Assembly (NCBI GenBank): GCA_024509875.1
Contig: JAMPIV010014836.1
Span: forward strand, 1-64,000
Direction: 5' to 3'
Source: Oreohelix idahoensis
Lineage: Eukaryota; Mollusca; Gastropoda; Stylommatophora; Oreohelicidae
Length of the DNA: 64,000 nucleotides
Under the pieces are notes generated by a model, which saw nothing but the letters and a program-made list of their open reading frames with translations, was not told where the DNA came from and did not search any database. Each line of letters opens with the position of its first letter. Within the stretch, counting starts at the first letter, position 1. This document shows positions 1-12,060 of the stretch, one piece after another. Made by a program: the position numbers and the translations under genes.

Positions 1-440
1 GATAAACCGTGTCCTGCCATTCTTTTGATTTATATCAGCCCAGGATTTTCTTTCTCCATTTACCTTCGACTGTTCCCTGGAGGATTCGTTTTTCCGTAAG
101 GATCATGCCGAGTTTACATGGCCCAAACCCAAGGCAAGCTTTCGACGTTTCACTACTGACAAAAGTGGTTCTTGGTGGCCTGCATAGGTGTTTATCTCTC
201 TCTAACATAGACATTTGTTTTGTGCTCTTTATAGCAAATGCGCAAAATTCTTCTATAACATTTATGCTCGAAAGCCTGAATCCTTCGCTCCGTATCTGCA
301 GTGAGTGTCCAGCCCTCACACCATAACAAGAGAATAGATAATACAAGTATTTGTATAATTTGATCTTCACAGAAAACTGATGTTACTATTTCCAGATCAC
401 ATACATCCTTGTCATGGCAGCTGAGGCCATCACAAGTCTT
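1..440 (-). mobile_element. LINE-A 3' fragment, left-arm copy, truncated by window edge
   Basis: The minus-strand translation contains CEGWTLTADTERRIQAFEHK followed by CYRRILRICYKEHKTNVYV, the region after the catalytic core of a non-LTR reverse transcriptase. Frame shifts near 200-370 break it. It is the mirror copy of the better-preserved 23,035-23,590 sequence. The clade is not certain; the motif is typical of RTE or CR1-type LINE tails. Confidence 0.8.
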
Positions 441-1419
441 GTCTTGCCTAAGCAATGTAAACTCCAAACTTTAATCCCTTTTGTACAGAAACTGGGAACT
501 GGAAGGTTTTACTAAAACCAAAGGGGGGTACAGGACCAAAAAAGGTTCGGAACCCTCCTGATGTATAATCATGACTTTGCTGTGTGCAATAAATTAGTGT
601 ATGAAATATAAATCACTCCTCCCCTCCTCTTTTGCTGCCAGTCATTACTTCTTTTCTGTGAATGTAAGTAATGGCTATTTTCTTTCAGTCATCAATGTGT
701 ATCAAATGTTATGTATGTATGGTTATCTGTAATGTATATGTGAAATCTATAGATCGTAAAGAGTGGTAATAAGACAATTAATACAGAAATAATAGTTAAA
801 CCACTCTCTTCGGGACTGCAGTAGTAAATTCATTTAAAACCTAGCTGTAAAACCAGATTTAACAATAATAAAACCAAGTCAACAAAACCGCTTATCTAGT
901 AACCGTTGAACACGGAACACGACACACAGACCAGTTTCAAGGCAGAGGTTCAAAAACAAAACCAAAGAATTAGCCAATCACATATGACGCTCATATAGAT
1001 AAATTTAGCAATATAATTTGATAATACTAATCACTGAGAACGGAAATTAAAATTAGGATATAGCTATATAACTGATAACTGGCCATTTTAGGACATGTAT
1101 CTGCAAATGTGTGACGATTAATGTCTTTTGGGACTGAGGAAATATGAAGCCAGAGTTTTATGTAAATATATTAGTACCAAAGTATAATCATAAGGTCGTA
1201 CAGGAAATGGGAAATTTTGAATTTAAAAACCCCATGTTATTATAATGGAGACATTTATTATACTGTAACTGAATCTAATCTCATCTATGAAATGTTTATA
1301 TTTTATAACCACGCTATTAGTATTTAATGTATTACATTATTACATGTTAATATATTTTACAAAGAATAAAGATGCAAATTATGTATATTCAACATTAAGA
1401 ATATAGAGAGCTAGTACTT
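441..1419. other. Unassigned AT-rich left-arm segment
   Basis: No convincing coding sequence is present. It mirrors 22,060-23,015. A degraded minus-strand protein remnant is better seen at 22,485-22,745 in the partner arm. Confidence 0.6.
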
Positions 1420-1880
1420 TCAGTACTTCTCTAAGTGGGCAGAAATGATGAGAAAAACATAGATAGGAAATGTTAGAATGTCCTACTTTCCACTCAATCT
1501 GCCTAAGGAGAATTCTCCACTCATTTGGCTAATACAAACACCAACCATAATCTGCTTCTACTCGGAGCAACCAAGAGGAACATGCACATTATCATAGCTG
1601 GCAGACTTTGGAATTGGGTTGGGCCAGTCCCTCAGAAGAGACCCTGGTAACCGATCACAAGAACAGCTATCTAAGACCCCCCCTAAGAAAGCAAAAGGAG
1701 GGGCCAAACCAAAAACAACTTGGTGGCGAACTGTGGAGCTGAGATGCAAAGAATAGCCAGAGTTTGGGGCACTGCATTATAGATGGCCACCGACCTAGCA
1801 ATGTGGAAGTCAGTTTGTTTGCAGCCCAACACGACGCCACAGGCCATAATAGCGGGTAAGGATCAACAAAGAATGAAGAT
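1420..1880 (+). mobile_element. RTE-like LINE 3' fragment, left-arm copy
   Basis: It mirrors 21,590-22,060. It encodes broken pieces of the tail seen intact elsewhere in the window (58,243-58,680): an IIAGR..NWVGPV stretch and a PKTTWWRTVE stretch. Several indels make it unreadable in one frame. Confidence 0.75.
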
Positions 1881-2107
1881 GTATATCCAGAGACAGGAAC
1901 ACAGTAGATGTAAAAAACTATAGCACACACACAACACCAATATTGGAAACTACATGAGAATCATTCCACACTAATTTGGTGCATTCTAATGATTCTCCTA
2001 CTTGGTATGTTGTATAACATTATACTCATATCAGTACATACAATGTATTTTTATGGAGAATAAAGATTCTGATATATATGTATGCGTGGTGTATATGTGT
2101 GATATCC

Positions 2108-3241
2108 TGTGAAAAGCTTTTGACAGAGTCCCCTGGAACAACAATGGGACTGTAATTGCAAGGAAGAACATTCCAGTCACCATCTGATTCATGCTATTAC
2201 AGAGCTTCCTACAAGTCTTGCAGAAATATGTGAGTACAGCAAAACCATAATCATAAGAGTCAGGACCGCCACAGTGTGTAAACTAAAGTGCTATCCAGTC
2301 ACCCTTATCATTTCATACTCCTCATGGAACGATGTTATCAAAAGGAATTTAAGGAAAAACAAAAAGTATTCAGTGGGGGTACTGAAAGATGAGACAGGTA
2401 TGGTATTTCAAGGACTAGGCATTTTGCTGAAGATGTTGCCCTGATTGCTAAATCAGAAGCACATCTCCAATCCAACCTCAAGTCTGGAAGGAAGAGCTGG
2501 AGAAAGAGAGGGATGGTCCATAAGCACTCTAAAAACAAAATCCATGGTGATATCACGAGAAGAAAGAAGACATCAGATTAAGCTGGGAGAACAGTCCTGG
2601 AGCAGTCGACCACTTAAATACCTACCTCGAGCTATTATAGACCGAAAGGGAGGCATCAAAAAGACATCTTGGCCACTCGAAAAAGCAGCAGCTGGGAGAA
2701 CTTTTTCAGGCCATAAATCGAGGATTCCTCAGCAAGAGAAGAGGTTGGTAAGAAAATGAAGATGGCTGTATACCGCTCCACCTATGTCCCCCAGTCTTGA
2801 CATATGGATGTCGAGTCATGGCAATGACTAACAACCCACAAAAGCCAGATCCAAACCTCAGAAATGAGGGTATCTGAGAAGGTGGTTGAAGTAAACAAGT
2901 AAAGAGACATGGTTCCGCAACCAGACGATAACGTCAAGGCCCATAAATCCCCACCCCCTTGCAGCCCCAAGAAGAACAGTCCCAACTAAGATGGTTTGGC
3001 CATGTCTGCAGAATGGAGAAATCGGCTACGACACGACAAGCATGGGAAACAAAGAGCAGGTATCCAGACCCCCCAGGACGACTCAAGGTCCGCTGGGACA
3101 ATCTTTGAAGGACCCGAGGACTAGGTAAATGGAACCAGGTCCAGAGGAGACAGCCGATAGGGTTAGTCTGTCGCTCTCTCTTCCAAACATCCAACACCTC
3201 ATCGGTATAAGGTAAACGGACTAAGTAAACGTAAGTAAGTT
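2108..3241 (+). mobile_element. LINE-B 3' half, left-arm copy
   Basis: It mirrors 20,307-21,385. Short blocks match the RT region of the partner: KAFDRVPWN near 2,115, the FADDVALIAKSEAHLQSN region near 2,425-2,475, and the tail near 2,980-3,190. It ends in a TAAGTAAACGTAAGTAAG tail, which is the degenerate (TAAG)n 3' end of this family. Frame-shifting indels are frequent. Confidence 0.8.
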
Positions 3242-3305
3242 GTAAATGTGTGGTATGTAATGTATGTAATTAAGAAAGTCAATGTAATTTTAAAGGAGGA
3301 ATCGA

Positions 3306-3382
3306 TATATATATATATATATTAAATATATATATAATATATATATATATAACTATATATATAATATATATATATATATAGA
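3306..3382. repeat. (AT)n microsatellite, left arm
   Basis: About 75 bases are nearly pure TA with small interruptions. The right-arm partner at 20,165-20,250 is an uninterrupted TA run. Confidence 0.95.
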
Positions 3383-5009
3383 TATATAAATGTAGTGTGA
3401 CTGACAAGTCATTTTCAATTTTTAAAACTGCATTTTCTTCACTGTGATTCAAATGATTTTTATTGAAAACAAATGTCGAAGATAAAAGTCAAATGAACGC
3501 CATATATCAATTACCAGAAAATGCTATGTTCACATTAACTTTATAACTTAACGGTGCAGAATCTGGCCAGTTTCCATCATATGACTTCAATTGCAGAACA
3601 CAACATTTGTGTACATAATTTTGTTACGTTCCCCTTTATAGACCATTTTAGACTGTTATCTATATTTGTTTCAGAAAAAAAAAAACAAGAAATAAAAAAT
3701 GAGACTTGTAAGTTAAATCGGCAGCTTCAGCTCCTTGTTAGTACATAATATTGTTTTCATATATAGTCTAATAGATATAAAATTGATGAATTATTCAAAT
3801 TTTAAAAACAGGAAGTGGGACTTTTTCAATAACCCTGTACATAACTCTGTTAAAGTAATCAACGTTGCAGTCATCATATATGAGATAAAAGTATGGACTT
3901 GCTGTTTTAAAATTAATCCAAGGTCGTGAGAGGAATTGTTTAATAAAACAAATGGGACTTTTCACATGGGGCATGGCAAAGCTTCCACTGATAGTATTCT
4001 CATCTGAGCCACCGGAAAAATGTTATTCCTTTCATTTTTTAATGCTCCACCGTTGAATGAGACCATGTCTGTCCAACAACTTTAAGTACACCAATGCTAT
4101 CAGTTCCTGTTGCTGATGTTTTAACCCATGCCATGTTGTTTAATGCACTCTGGTGTCTCCTTTTTTTCTTTCCGCTATGATTTTCCCTATAAAATTTTTA
4201 ACCGACTGCAATTAATGCATTTAAAACTTTTTACATAAAGTGCTATGCATGTTAAACCATGCCAATAATTTTGGTCTCTTTGTTTTTTTGTTTTTCTACA
4301 ACTTTTTGACCCATTGTCCGCAGTGTGGTTATACCTCCACTCAAAATCACATGCCAATGTACAATTAAAAACTGGGATTCCTTCTTTCTCTGGTTCAATG
4401 ATGTACTTGAAATGTGGTAAAACAATAGTCTCTTTAGATGTCCTTCACAGCATTCTTCTTCTATAAAAACTAACATCTCTCGCAAGCCCTCCATTGATCT
4501 TCATGTATTGTCCCGTTCCTTGGACTGGAGACAGATCTGTGAAACATAGAACAACCTCTTTCTCTTACTCATATAAATACAAAAACACCTTGTTGCCAAC
4601 CGCGGTTTATTACCAAATTTTTTAAATGGAATACTGATTCTTGAAACCTGGACTATTCCACCATCTCTGAAAATACCCCCAGATTTTCATCATTTTCCCA
4701 AAATGTGTGAATGGTCTTGTCTTTAAATGTATGGGACTTATACTATTTATCTGTACACTTTAATTATTGTTGATATTAATGTTTACTTTCTTGTGTGCAA
4801 TTTCAGCTGCATTTTGAGGATAAGACTTTTAATTAGTTCAGAGCTAAAGCACCCCCCCCGACCTGTGCCCGTCTGTTCAAGTTCTTTCCATTTCTTCTTT
4901 ATTCCTTTTTGTGGTCTGGCCTCCCCTGGGGGGAATTTTTTCCCCCCCCTCTTCTCCTAAGTGTTTTTTTTTAGTTTGACTTATTTAATATAGCTTAAAA
5001 AAGCTTTTA
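3383..5009. other. Unassigned left-arm block
   Basis: It mirrors 18,690-20,160. It holds weak protein-like stretches, such as FIEEECCEGHLKRLL (minus strand, 4,252-4,494), but they are interrupted and I do not recognise them. No splice signals or element ends are evident. Confidence 0.5.
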
Positions 5010-5500
5010 ATTCACAGAACAAAAGTGTCCTATGCCACATCCTTGGCATTTTCGTGGAAGGACAAACAAATGTCAACGTGTTTTCACCGTGCCTGGCCTT
5101 CAAAGCTTGTCAAATTTATACACTGCATAAGTAGACAAGCGCTGACTTATAGCTGGCTTTGGCCCATTGCCCCACCACATGGAAAGATGGGCACAAAACC
5201 AACAGCATATGTTCTTACGGACTACTGGAAGAAAGACAAAATAAACAGTTGGGCAACCGCAAGCAAGATGTTCAAAGATGTGTGCAAGAGACATGAGGCA
5301 CTGGATATAATATCCAGCAACCTGGGAGGATGAAGCTGCAAATCGCCACAAAGTGGCAATAGCTCTCTACGGCAGCAGCACCCTCAGTAGAGGGCAAAAA
5401 AAAGGAAACCAACAAACAAGCAGCAGAGAAAAGAAAACATCGAAAGGGAAACATCAGGAATAAAAAGCTGTGAGGGCTGTCACCTTCAGGGAACACATTC
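5010..5500 (+). mobile_element. LINE-C 3' fragment, left-arm copy
   Basis: The translation at 5,025-5,333 (SLAFSWKDKQMST..., MFKDVCKRHEALDI) is a broken version of the tail preserved at 30,770-31,603 (ISWKDKVTNVEV..., FKDVCKRDMRALDMDPATWE). It mirrors 18,180-18,668. It belongs to a family of non-LTR reverse transcriptases with a (TTA)n or (AAT)n 3' tail. Confidence 0.8.
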
Positions 5501-6005
5501 CCATAGTCAGTTATGAACTGAAAAGGCTATTTTTTTTATTATAAAGATTCTCTTCACAAGTATGTTTATGTAATTAATAAGAATCAATAACGTGTTGGCC
5601 ACATTTTAAAGTGAGAAAACTTAAACAATTTCATTAATTTGAATTAAAAATATATAATTTAATAGATGCTTTATATTTTGTGACACTATTTGAATTCTTT
5701 GCCATCAAATGACCACAGTAGCTGTACTAAAAAGGATTTGTTAAAATTTAATGTGCATTTGAAAGCCAATGGTTTATATTCAGGAAAACATCAATATGGT
5801 GCTGCACACCTAAAACTAGCTTTGCTCTGAATATGGAATCCTCCCTAACATACTGTCTTGAAAAACCCATAAAAAATTTCACTACACTGACCAATTTCAT
5901 TATATTTTCACCACTACAAAAGCCTTTGGAAAATTTTTTTTGTGTGTTGTGAAAAGAATATCCTCAGTTATTTCCAAATGGGAATATTCTCATTATTTTG
6001 ATATT
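5501..6005. other. Unassigned AT-rich left-arm spacer
   Basis: It mirrors 17,756-18,180. I see no gene or recognisable element here. Confidence 0.5.
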
Positions 6006-7080
6006 GTTAATCAGGAATCGACCTCACTGCACTCAGGACAAACCCTATAAGTTGGTCAAGTCTCCCTCAGCAAAATGTCAAAGAGTATTGAATGCTAATT
6101 GTACCTGTAAGCATGCTGGTTGTACATACGATGGATGCATCCAATCTCACTTAGATCTCTGCTAGTCCCACGTTTGATGCCAAACTCCAACAGTCTCTGC
6201 CTGTTGATTCATCCATTACCAGTGTCATTTTCTAGCAGACGATCGTTAATCGCCTTTAATATCTCTCCCTTTTCCATATCCATTGTTCCCAAAATGGGTG
6301 CTCTGGAGGCCAGTCTGTCAGCTCTCTCATTGCCACGTACCCTTGCATGACCAGGACTGTAGATCCCACACCAGTTTCTTGGAGACTTGAGGACTCTTTT
6401 GATATTTTCCATTCTTGCCGCAGCCATCCGTTTCCGAATTTTCCGAAGCATGCCCTGGCTGATGGAGTTTTCAGATAGCCCACCTCAGTGCTGCAGTAAC
6501 TGCCTCTACCTCCATTCTCATGCTGGAGGTTTGTTGTCATGTAGGTTCCACTCTGTTCACTCTGTTCAAAAATATGAAAAAAAAAAAAGAAAAAATGAAG
6601 AAAATGAATGGAAAATGACCCTGCCCCTTTTATTCTCACAGCGAAGCCCCATCCTGATTTCTCACCACGCACTACAGACCCATCAGTGTACACAATGGCA
6701 TCATCATCCCCAGCATGATCACTTAGCAGCTGATTAATCTCAAGCTCTGCTTTTCCATTGCCCCAAGTTCTGCACTCTCTGCCAAGCTAATGATGACCTG
6801 CAGGTAGTTTATCCAGTTCTCCCCCGACTTACTCCACTCTTCCCCTTTGGATATATTTTCAACCCGTCACCTGACCAATCGTAGCCTCTGCCTGTGCCAT
6901 CCACGACATCACCCTTTTATTCTTGCTCCTTCTCATGTAGGGGGTGTCTTTTGTCGATGGTTACCCGCATATAGGCTTTTGCCTGGGCCATCGCATATCT
7001 GGATTTAATTGACATCAGTCCGAGCATGTATCTCACTGTCACAAATAATCTCATTATTTTGAAATGCCAACAAGTTACTA
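6006..7080 (-). mobile_element. RNase H-bearing retroelement tail (family G), left-arm copy
   Basis: The minus strand encodes an RNase H domain: YTDGSVVRGEKSGWGFAVRI with the first catalytic Asp, then a MRMEVEAVTAAL-type Glu region, and YSPGHARVRGNERADRLASR near the C-terminus with the last Asp. The extreme 3' part (6,015-6,140) encodes a Cys-containing tail (CPEC-type) that the right arm lacks. A low-complexity insertion near 6,551-6,605 (poly-A rich) breaks the domain. RNase H after RT is characteristic of I-like non-LTR elements, but no RT is present in this copy. Confidence 0.8.
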
Positions 7081-7149
7081 ATTTTGTCATTCTGCTTCAC
7101 ATATATCAGCCTTCTGAAGATTGAAAATGGACATCGACAGACAACTATG

Positions 7150-7400
7150 GTCATAACTTTGTAGCCTTGTTAGTACACAGTTCTGAACTTCTAACAGTTC
7201 AGCAAGACAGACTTGTTATACTGTCAGAAACAAAGCAAGGTACACTTAATATACCTTGAGGAATAAAGCAAGATAGACTTGTTATACTGTCAGGAACAAA
7301 GCAAAGTACACTTATTATACCATGAGGGAACAAAGCAAGATAGACTTGTTTATACTGTCAGGAACAAGGGAAGACAGATTCATTATACTGTATCTGGAAA
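7150..7400. repeat. Degenerate 33-bp tandem repeat, left arm
   Basis: Successive units resemble AACAAAGCAAGATAGACTTG plus TTATACTGTCAGG. This is an older relative of the 31-bp unit at 8,330-9,740, sharing the AAGATAG and TATACTG blocks. The mirror copy is 16,535-16,720. Confidence 0.75.
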
Positions 7401-8290
7401 TGATGAATATGAGCAATGACAATTTAGAAAGACGTATTAACTTAATATTACATTTTGTTTACTGTCACAGTAGGGTGGAATTAAAAAGCACCCCAAAACA
7501 AAGAATATAATCAATATGTAAACACACTTGTACATCAATCTTAAAAACTGAAGTTATATGCAGTGCTTCCTTCATTTTAGGAATCTTTTTGTAGGGAAAA
7601 TCAATGTTATTTTTTAAAAAAAAAACCAAAAACTGATAACACTTACAAACAATTTAAAATGAAAACCATAAATAAACTGAATATGTTGTGAAATTTAAAA
7701 TTGCGGGCTAGGTTTTTAAAAAAAGAACCAAAAACAATACTCACACACAGATATAAATTAAAAAAAAAACTCAACAAAACCAGATTTAAAAATCAAAGAT
7801 AAAATCTGAAAACTCAATAATCATAAACTGAGGGCCAATATTTCTAGGGGGCTTAAGATGGTAAATGAACACTTTTTTAACAACGAATGGTCGAGAAACC
7901 TGATCTAGGCAACTGTTGTGAGATATAGAAAGGGCATAAAAGCTTGAAACTGCTTTATAAGAAAACAACATAACATGACAAAAAACATTGAATTTATTCT
8001 AGGTTGAAATTTAAACTGCAACAAATGAACATTTTAATAATGAAAAGCAGCCAAAAATGAAACATTTTAAATAACAAAAAGGCAATGGAACTTCCAAGAT
8101 TGCAACTTACTTATGCAAAGTTTACCAGCTGAATCCCCACTGAAACCCTTTGTCAAATTGCAAAAAGTTATGGAGGCTAATGCTAGTACAGTGACTGTTA
8201 GGGAAGAATAATTGTAAATTCATCTCAAGTCTGCTTGTACCGTCGTTAATCCTTGACACAATGTGACCTTCTCCAAGCACAGCCAGAAGC
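7401..8290. other. Non-repetitive segment interrupting the 33/31-bp array
   Basis: This AT-rich piece sits between two parts of the same satellite: related units occur at 7,200-7,400 and again from 8,290. Its mirror is about 15,655-16,535. It looks like an insertion that predates the inverted duplication. I see no recognisable coding sequence. Confidence 0.45.
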
Positions 8291-8329
8291 GCAAGATAGT
8301 GACTCATTAATACTGTGAGTAACAAAGCA

Positions 8330-9740
8330 AGACAGTATTGTTACACTTTACGATGGGCATCGCAAGATAATCATCATACTGAGTAGAAACAAATCAAGAT
8401 AGTCATGATCCTGAGAGGGACAAATCCCAAGATATCAATTATAATGAGAGAAGAAATAGGGGACCCCAAATCAAGATAATCATTATACAGGGAGGAACAA
8501 ATCAAGGGTAGATCATTTTACAGTGGATGACCAAATCAAGATTTTAGTCATTTATACTGAGAGGGACAAATCAAGATAGTTTCATTATACTGAGAAGGAA
8601 TGAAATCAAGATAGTCATTATACTGAGAGGGAGGGGGTGGGGGGGGGGGGGGGGTGTAAAATCAAGATAGTCATTATACAGGGAGGAACAAATCAAAAGT
8701 CATTATACTGAGAGGGATAAATCAAGATAGTCATTATAATGAGAAGGACAAATCAAGATAGTCATTACTACTGAGAGGGAAAAATCAAGATAGTCCATTA
8801 TACTGAGAGGGAACAAATCCAAGAAAGTCACTATTACTGCGTAGGGGACAAATCAAGATAGTTCAATATACTGAGAAGGACAAATCAAGATAGCCATTAT
8901 ACTGAGAGGAAGAATTAGGGGACAAATCAAGATAGTCATTATACATCAGAAGGAACAAATCATATTAAGTCATTTATCTTACTGAGAGGAACAAATCAAG
9001 ATAAATCATTATACAGGGAGGAACAAATTAAGATAGTCATGATACTAAGAGGGACAAATCAAGATAGTCATTATACTGAGAGGGACAAATCAAGATAAAT
9101 CATTATACTTATGAGGGACAAATCAAGATATACTGAGAGGGACAAATCAAGATAGTCCCATTATACTGAGAGAAGATAAATCAAGATAGTCATTATACTA
9201 GAGGGACAAATCAAGATAGTCATTATACTGATAGGGACAAATCAAGATAGTCATTATACAAGGAGGAACAAATCAAGACAGAAAATAGTCATTATCATTA
9301 CTAAGAGGGGGACAGATCAAGATAGTCATTTTATACTGAGAGGGACAAATCAAGATAGCCATTATACTGAGAGTGACAAATCAAGATAGTAATTATACTG
9401 AGAGGGACAAATCAAGATAGCCATTATACTGAGAGGGACAAATCAAGATAGTCATTATACTGAGAGAGACAAATCAAGATATACTGAGAGGGACAAATGA
9501 AGATAGTCGTTATACTGAGAGAGATAAAGCAAAATAGACATTATACTGAAGGGACAAATAAAGATAGCCATTATACTGAGAGGGACAAATCAAGATAGCC
9601 ATTATACTGAGAGGGACAAATCAAGACAGTCATTATACTGAGAGGGAAAAATCAAGATAGTCATTATACTGAGAGGGACAAATCAAGAAAGTCATTATAC
9701 AAGGAGGAACAAATCAAGATAGCCATTAAACTGTGAGAAA
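8330..9740 (+). repeat. 31-bp minisatellite array, left arm
   Basis: About 45 units of GGGACAAATCAAGATAGTCA plus TTATACTGAGA make up the array, with many 1-5 base indels, some partial units and an anomalous G run at 8,636-8,655. The mirror array at 14,510-15,650 is more regular. Confidence 0.95.
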
Positions 9741-9839
9741 CAAACAGGCAGCTTTTAGCTGTGAAACGGATAGATTCCTGGTTGATAGTGGTAGATCAAC
9801 AAGCGGAGTTCTAACAATGAGACCTGAACAATAAAAGCT

Positions 9840-11190
9840 TTGTCAGTTGACCTGTACAAGAAAAGTGTTGTCAGTAGGACCTGAACAAGAAGTTTTGTCA
9901 GTGGGACCTGAACAAGAAAGGTTTTGTCAGTGGACCTGAACAAGCAAAAAAGTTTTGTCATGGGACCTGAACAAGAAAAGTTTTGTCAGTGGGACCTGAA
10001 CAAGAAAAGTTTTGTCAGTGGGGGACCTGAACAAGAAAAGTTTTTGTCACTGGGACCTGAACATGAAAAGTTTTTGTCAGTGGGGACCTGAACAAGAAAG
10101 TTTTTTTGTCACTGGGACCTGAACAAGAAAAGTTTTTGTCACTGACCTGAACAAGAAAAGTGTTGTCAGTGGGACCTTAACAAAAAAGTGTTGCAGTGGG
10201 GACCTGAACAAAACAGTAATGTCAGTGGGACCTGAACAAGAAAAGTTTTGTCAGTGGGATGTGAACATGAAAAGTTTTGTCAGTGGGACCTGAACAAAAA
10301 AGTTTTGTCACTGGGACCTGAAGAAGAAAAGTTTTGTCAGTGGGACCTGAACAAAAAAGTTTTAATCAGTGGGGACCTGAACAAGAAAAGTTTTGTCACT
10401 GGGACCTGAACAAGAAAAGTTTTGTCAGTGGGGACCTGAACAAGAAAAGTTTAATCAGTGGGACCTGAACAAGAAAAGTTTTAATCAGTGGGACCTGAAC
10501 AAGAAAAGTTTTGTCACACTGGGACATGAACAAGAAAAGTTTTGTCAGTGGGACCTGAACAAGAAAAGTTTAATCATGGACCTGAACAAGAAAATTTCAT
10601 CAGTGGGACCTGAACAAAAAAGTTTAATCACTGGACCTGAACATGAAAAGTTTTTGTCAGTGTGACCTGAACAAGAAAAAGTTTTGTCACTGGGACCTGA
10701 ACAAGAAAAGTTTTGTCACTGGGGACCTGAACAAGAAAAGTTTTATCACTGGGACCCGAACAAGAAAAGTTTTGTCACTGGGGACTTGAACAAAAAAGTT
10801 TTTGTTAGTGGGATTTGAACATTAAAAAATGTTGTCATTGGGACCCGAACAAGAAAAGTTTTGTCAATGGCCCCAAACAAGAAAAGGTTTGTCAGTGGGA
10901 CCTGAACAAAAAGTTTTGTCACTGGGACCTGAACAAGAAATGTTTTGTCACTGGACCTGAACAAAAGAAGTTTTTCACAGTGGGAGCTGAACAAGAAAAT
11001 GTTTTAACATGGGGAGCTGAACAAGAAATGTTTTTAACAGTGGGGAGCTGAACAAAAAATTTTGGGCAGTGGAGCTGAACAAGAAAAGTTTTGTCAGTGG
11101 GACCTGAACAAGAAATATTTTTAACAGTGGGAGCTGAACAAAAAAAGTTTTGGGCAGTGGGAGCTAACAAGAAAAGTTTTTGATAAGGAC
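9840..11190 (+). repeat. 29-bp minisatellite array, left arm
   Basis: The unit is GTGGGACCTGAACAAGAAAA plus GTTTTGTCA, repeated about 45 times. The distal units (10,980-11,170) change to a GTGGGAGCTGAACAAG variant. Because 29 is not a multiple of 3, reading frames rotate through the array, and the predicted ORFs within it are by-products. The mirror array is 13,060-14,440. Confidence 0.95.
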
Positions 11191-11419
11191 CTGGCTGATG
11201 ACCAAGATAAATTTTGACAGTAGAAGTAAAATAAAAATAAATTAAAAAAAAAAAGTAATGCAGCTTACTAGGACAAAAGAAAATGCCTATGGGTCTGCCA
11301 CAAGACCTTCATCAGGAGTAAGTCAACACACAGAGAAAGGAAAGAAAGCAAATACAAGTCATTGAGAAACATGAACAATAAATTAATCAATAAATCAATG
11401 CCAAATTTTCCGTATTGTC
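11191..11419. other. Short A-rich joint between satellite and LINE-H
   Basis: An A-rich tract (11,235-11,255) is followed by the degraded 3' part of LINE-H. No gene is visible. Confidence 0.4.
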
Positions 11420-11660
11420 TTTCTGTCATCCTCCATCTCCCCTTCCCTTCAATCTTTTCTGTAGTCATAATTTAATCCAGCTTTTTCTTCACATAACATG
11501 CCTAAAGCGGATTGCTTTCTGCTAATAAAGTAATAAGCTTGCTTTGTGCACTGGCATCTTTTCAGGACATCTTCACTAGCTGCCCATGATAACATTCTTC
11601 TGTAAAACCACATCTCTATGGCTTCCATGTGATTTTCTTGCCCATTTATCAAAATGTTCC
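11420..11660 (-). mobile_element. LINE-H 3' fragment, left-arm copy
   Basis: The minus strand reads AIEMWFYRRMLSWAASEDVL and onward to EKAGLNYDYRKD, then KIEGKGRWRMTERQ in another frame. This is the post-RT tail of a non-LTR element (the MEMW-YRRML motif and the G-EG-R-RGRQR motif). The mirror at 12,620-12,870 is more degraded. Confidence 0.65.
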
Positions 11661-12060
11661 AAGACTCAAATCTGTGTTGGGTATGTCTCTATAATGTTTT
11701 CCCACTGGATTAATATTTCATTACCAAACTAAAAATCTTGTAAATCTGAGAAGCAATATTTAGTTTATAGTACCCACTTCTATGCTTGCGGGCTCCGTCT
11801 TCCCCACTAGCCTCCTCAAAAAAAAAAAAAAAAAAAAGCTGATAAATTTATGACAACTTAAGACTGGCTTTTCAATCAAATGATACCCTTCATATGAGGC
11901 ATTCACAAATATGTCCAAATCCTCCTGTCACGTGCCATCAGCTCAAGTTTCTTTCCTTGATTTTCCTCATCCTTTTCACCTCTGTATCCATTCTCTTCTC
12001 CATGTATGGTTTATTGGTCTACCCTCTGCCTCACCTTATCCCTGGGGATTTTCATGAGTT
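11661..12060. other. Palindrome-proximal segment, left side
   Basis: An 18-base A run lies at 11,820-11,837. The rest pairs imperfectly with 12,190-12,600, for example ACGTGCCATCAGCTCA at 11,930 against TGAGCTGATGGCACGT at 12,300. No gene is seen. Confidence 0.6.

Noticed and set aside
8636..8655. Biological G-quadruplex in the left arm
   Set aside because: The mirror position in the right arm lacks the G run, so a sequencing or consensus error is more likely.
10393..10665. Secreted repeat protein (SLGPEQEKF repeats)
   Set aside because: The 29-bp period rotates frame each unit; opposite-strand and mirror-arm translations are equally open, so it is satellite.
8330..11190. CRISPR array
   Set aside because: Units are contiguous tandem repeats of 29-31 bp with no unique spacers, in a eukaryotic context with no cas genes.
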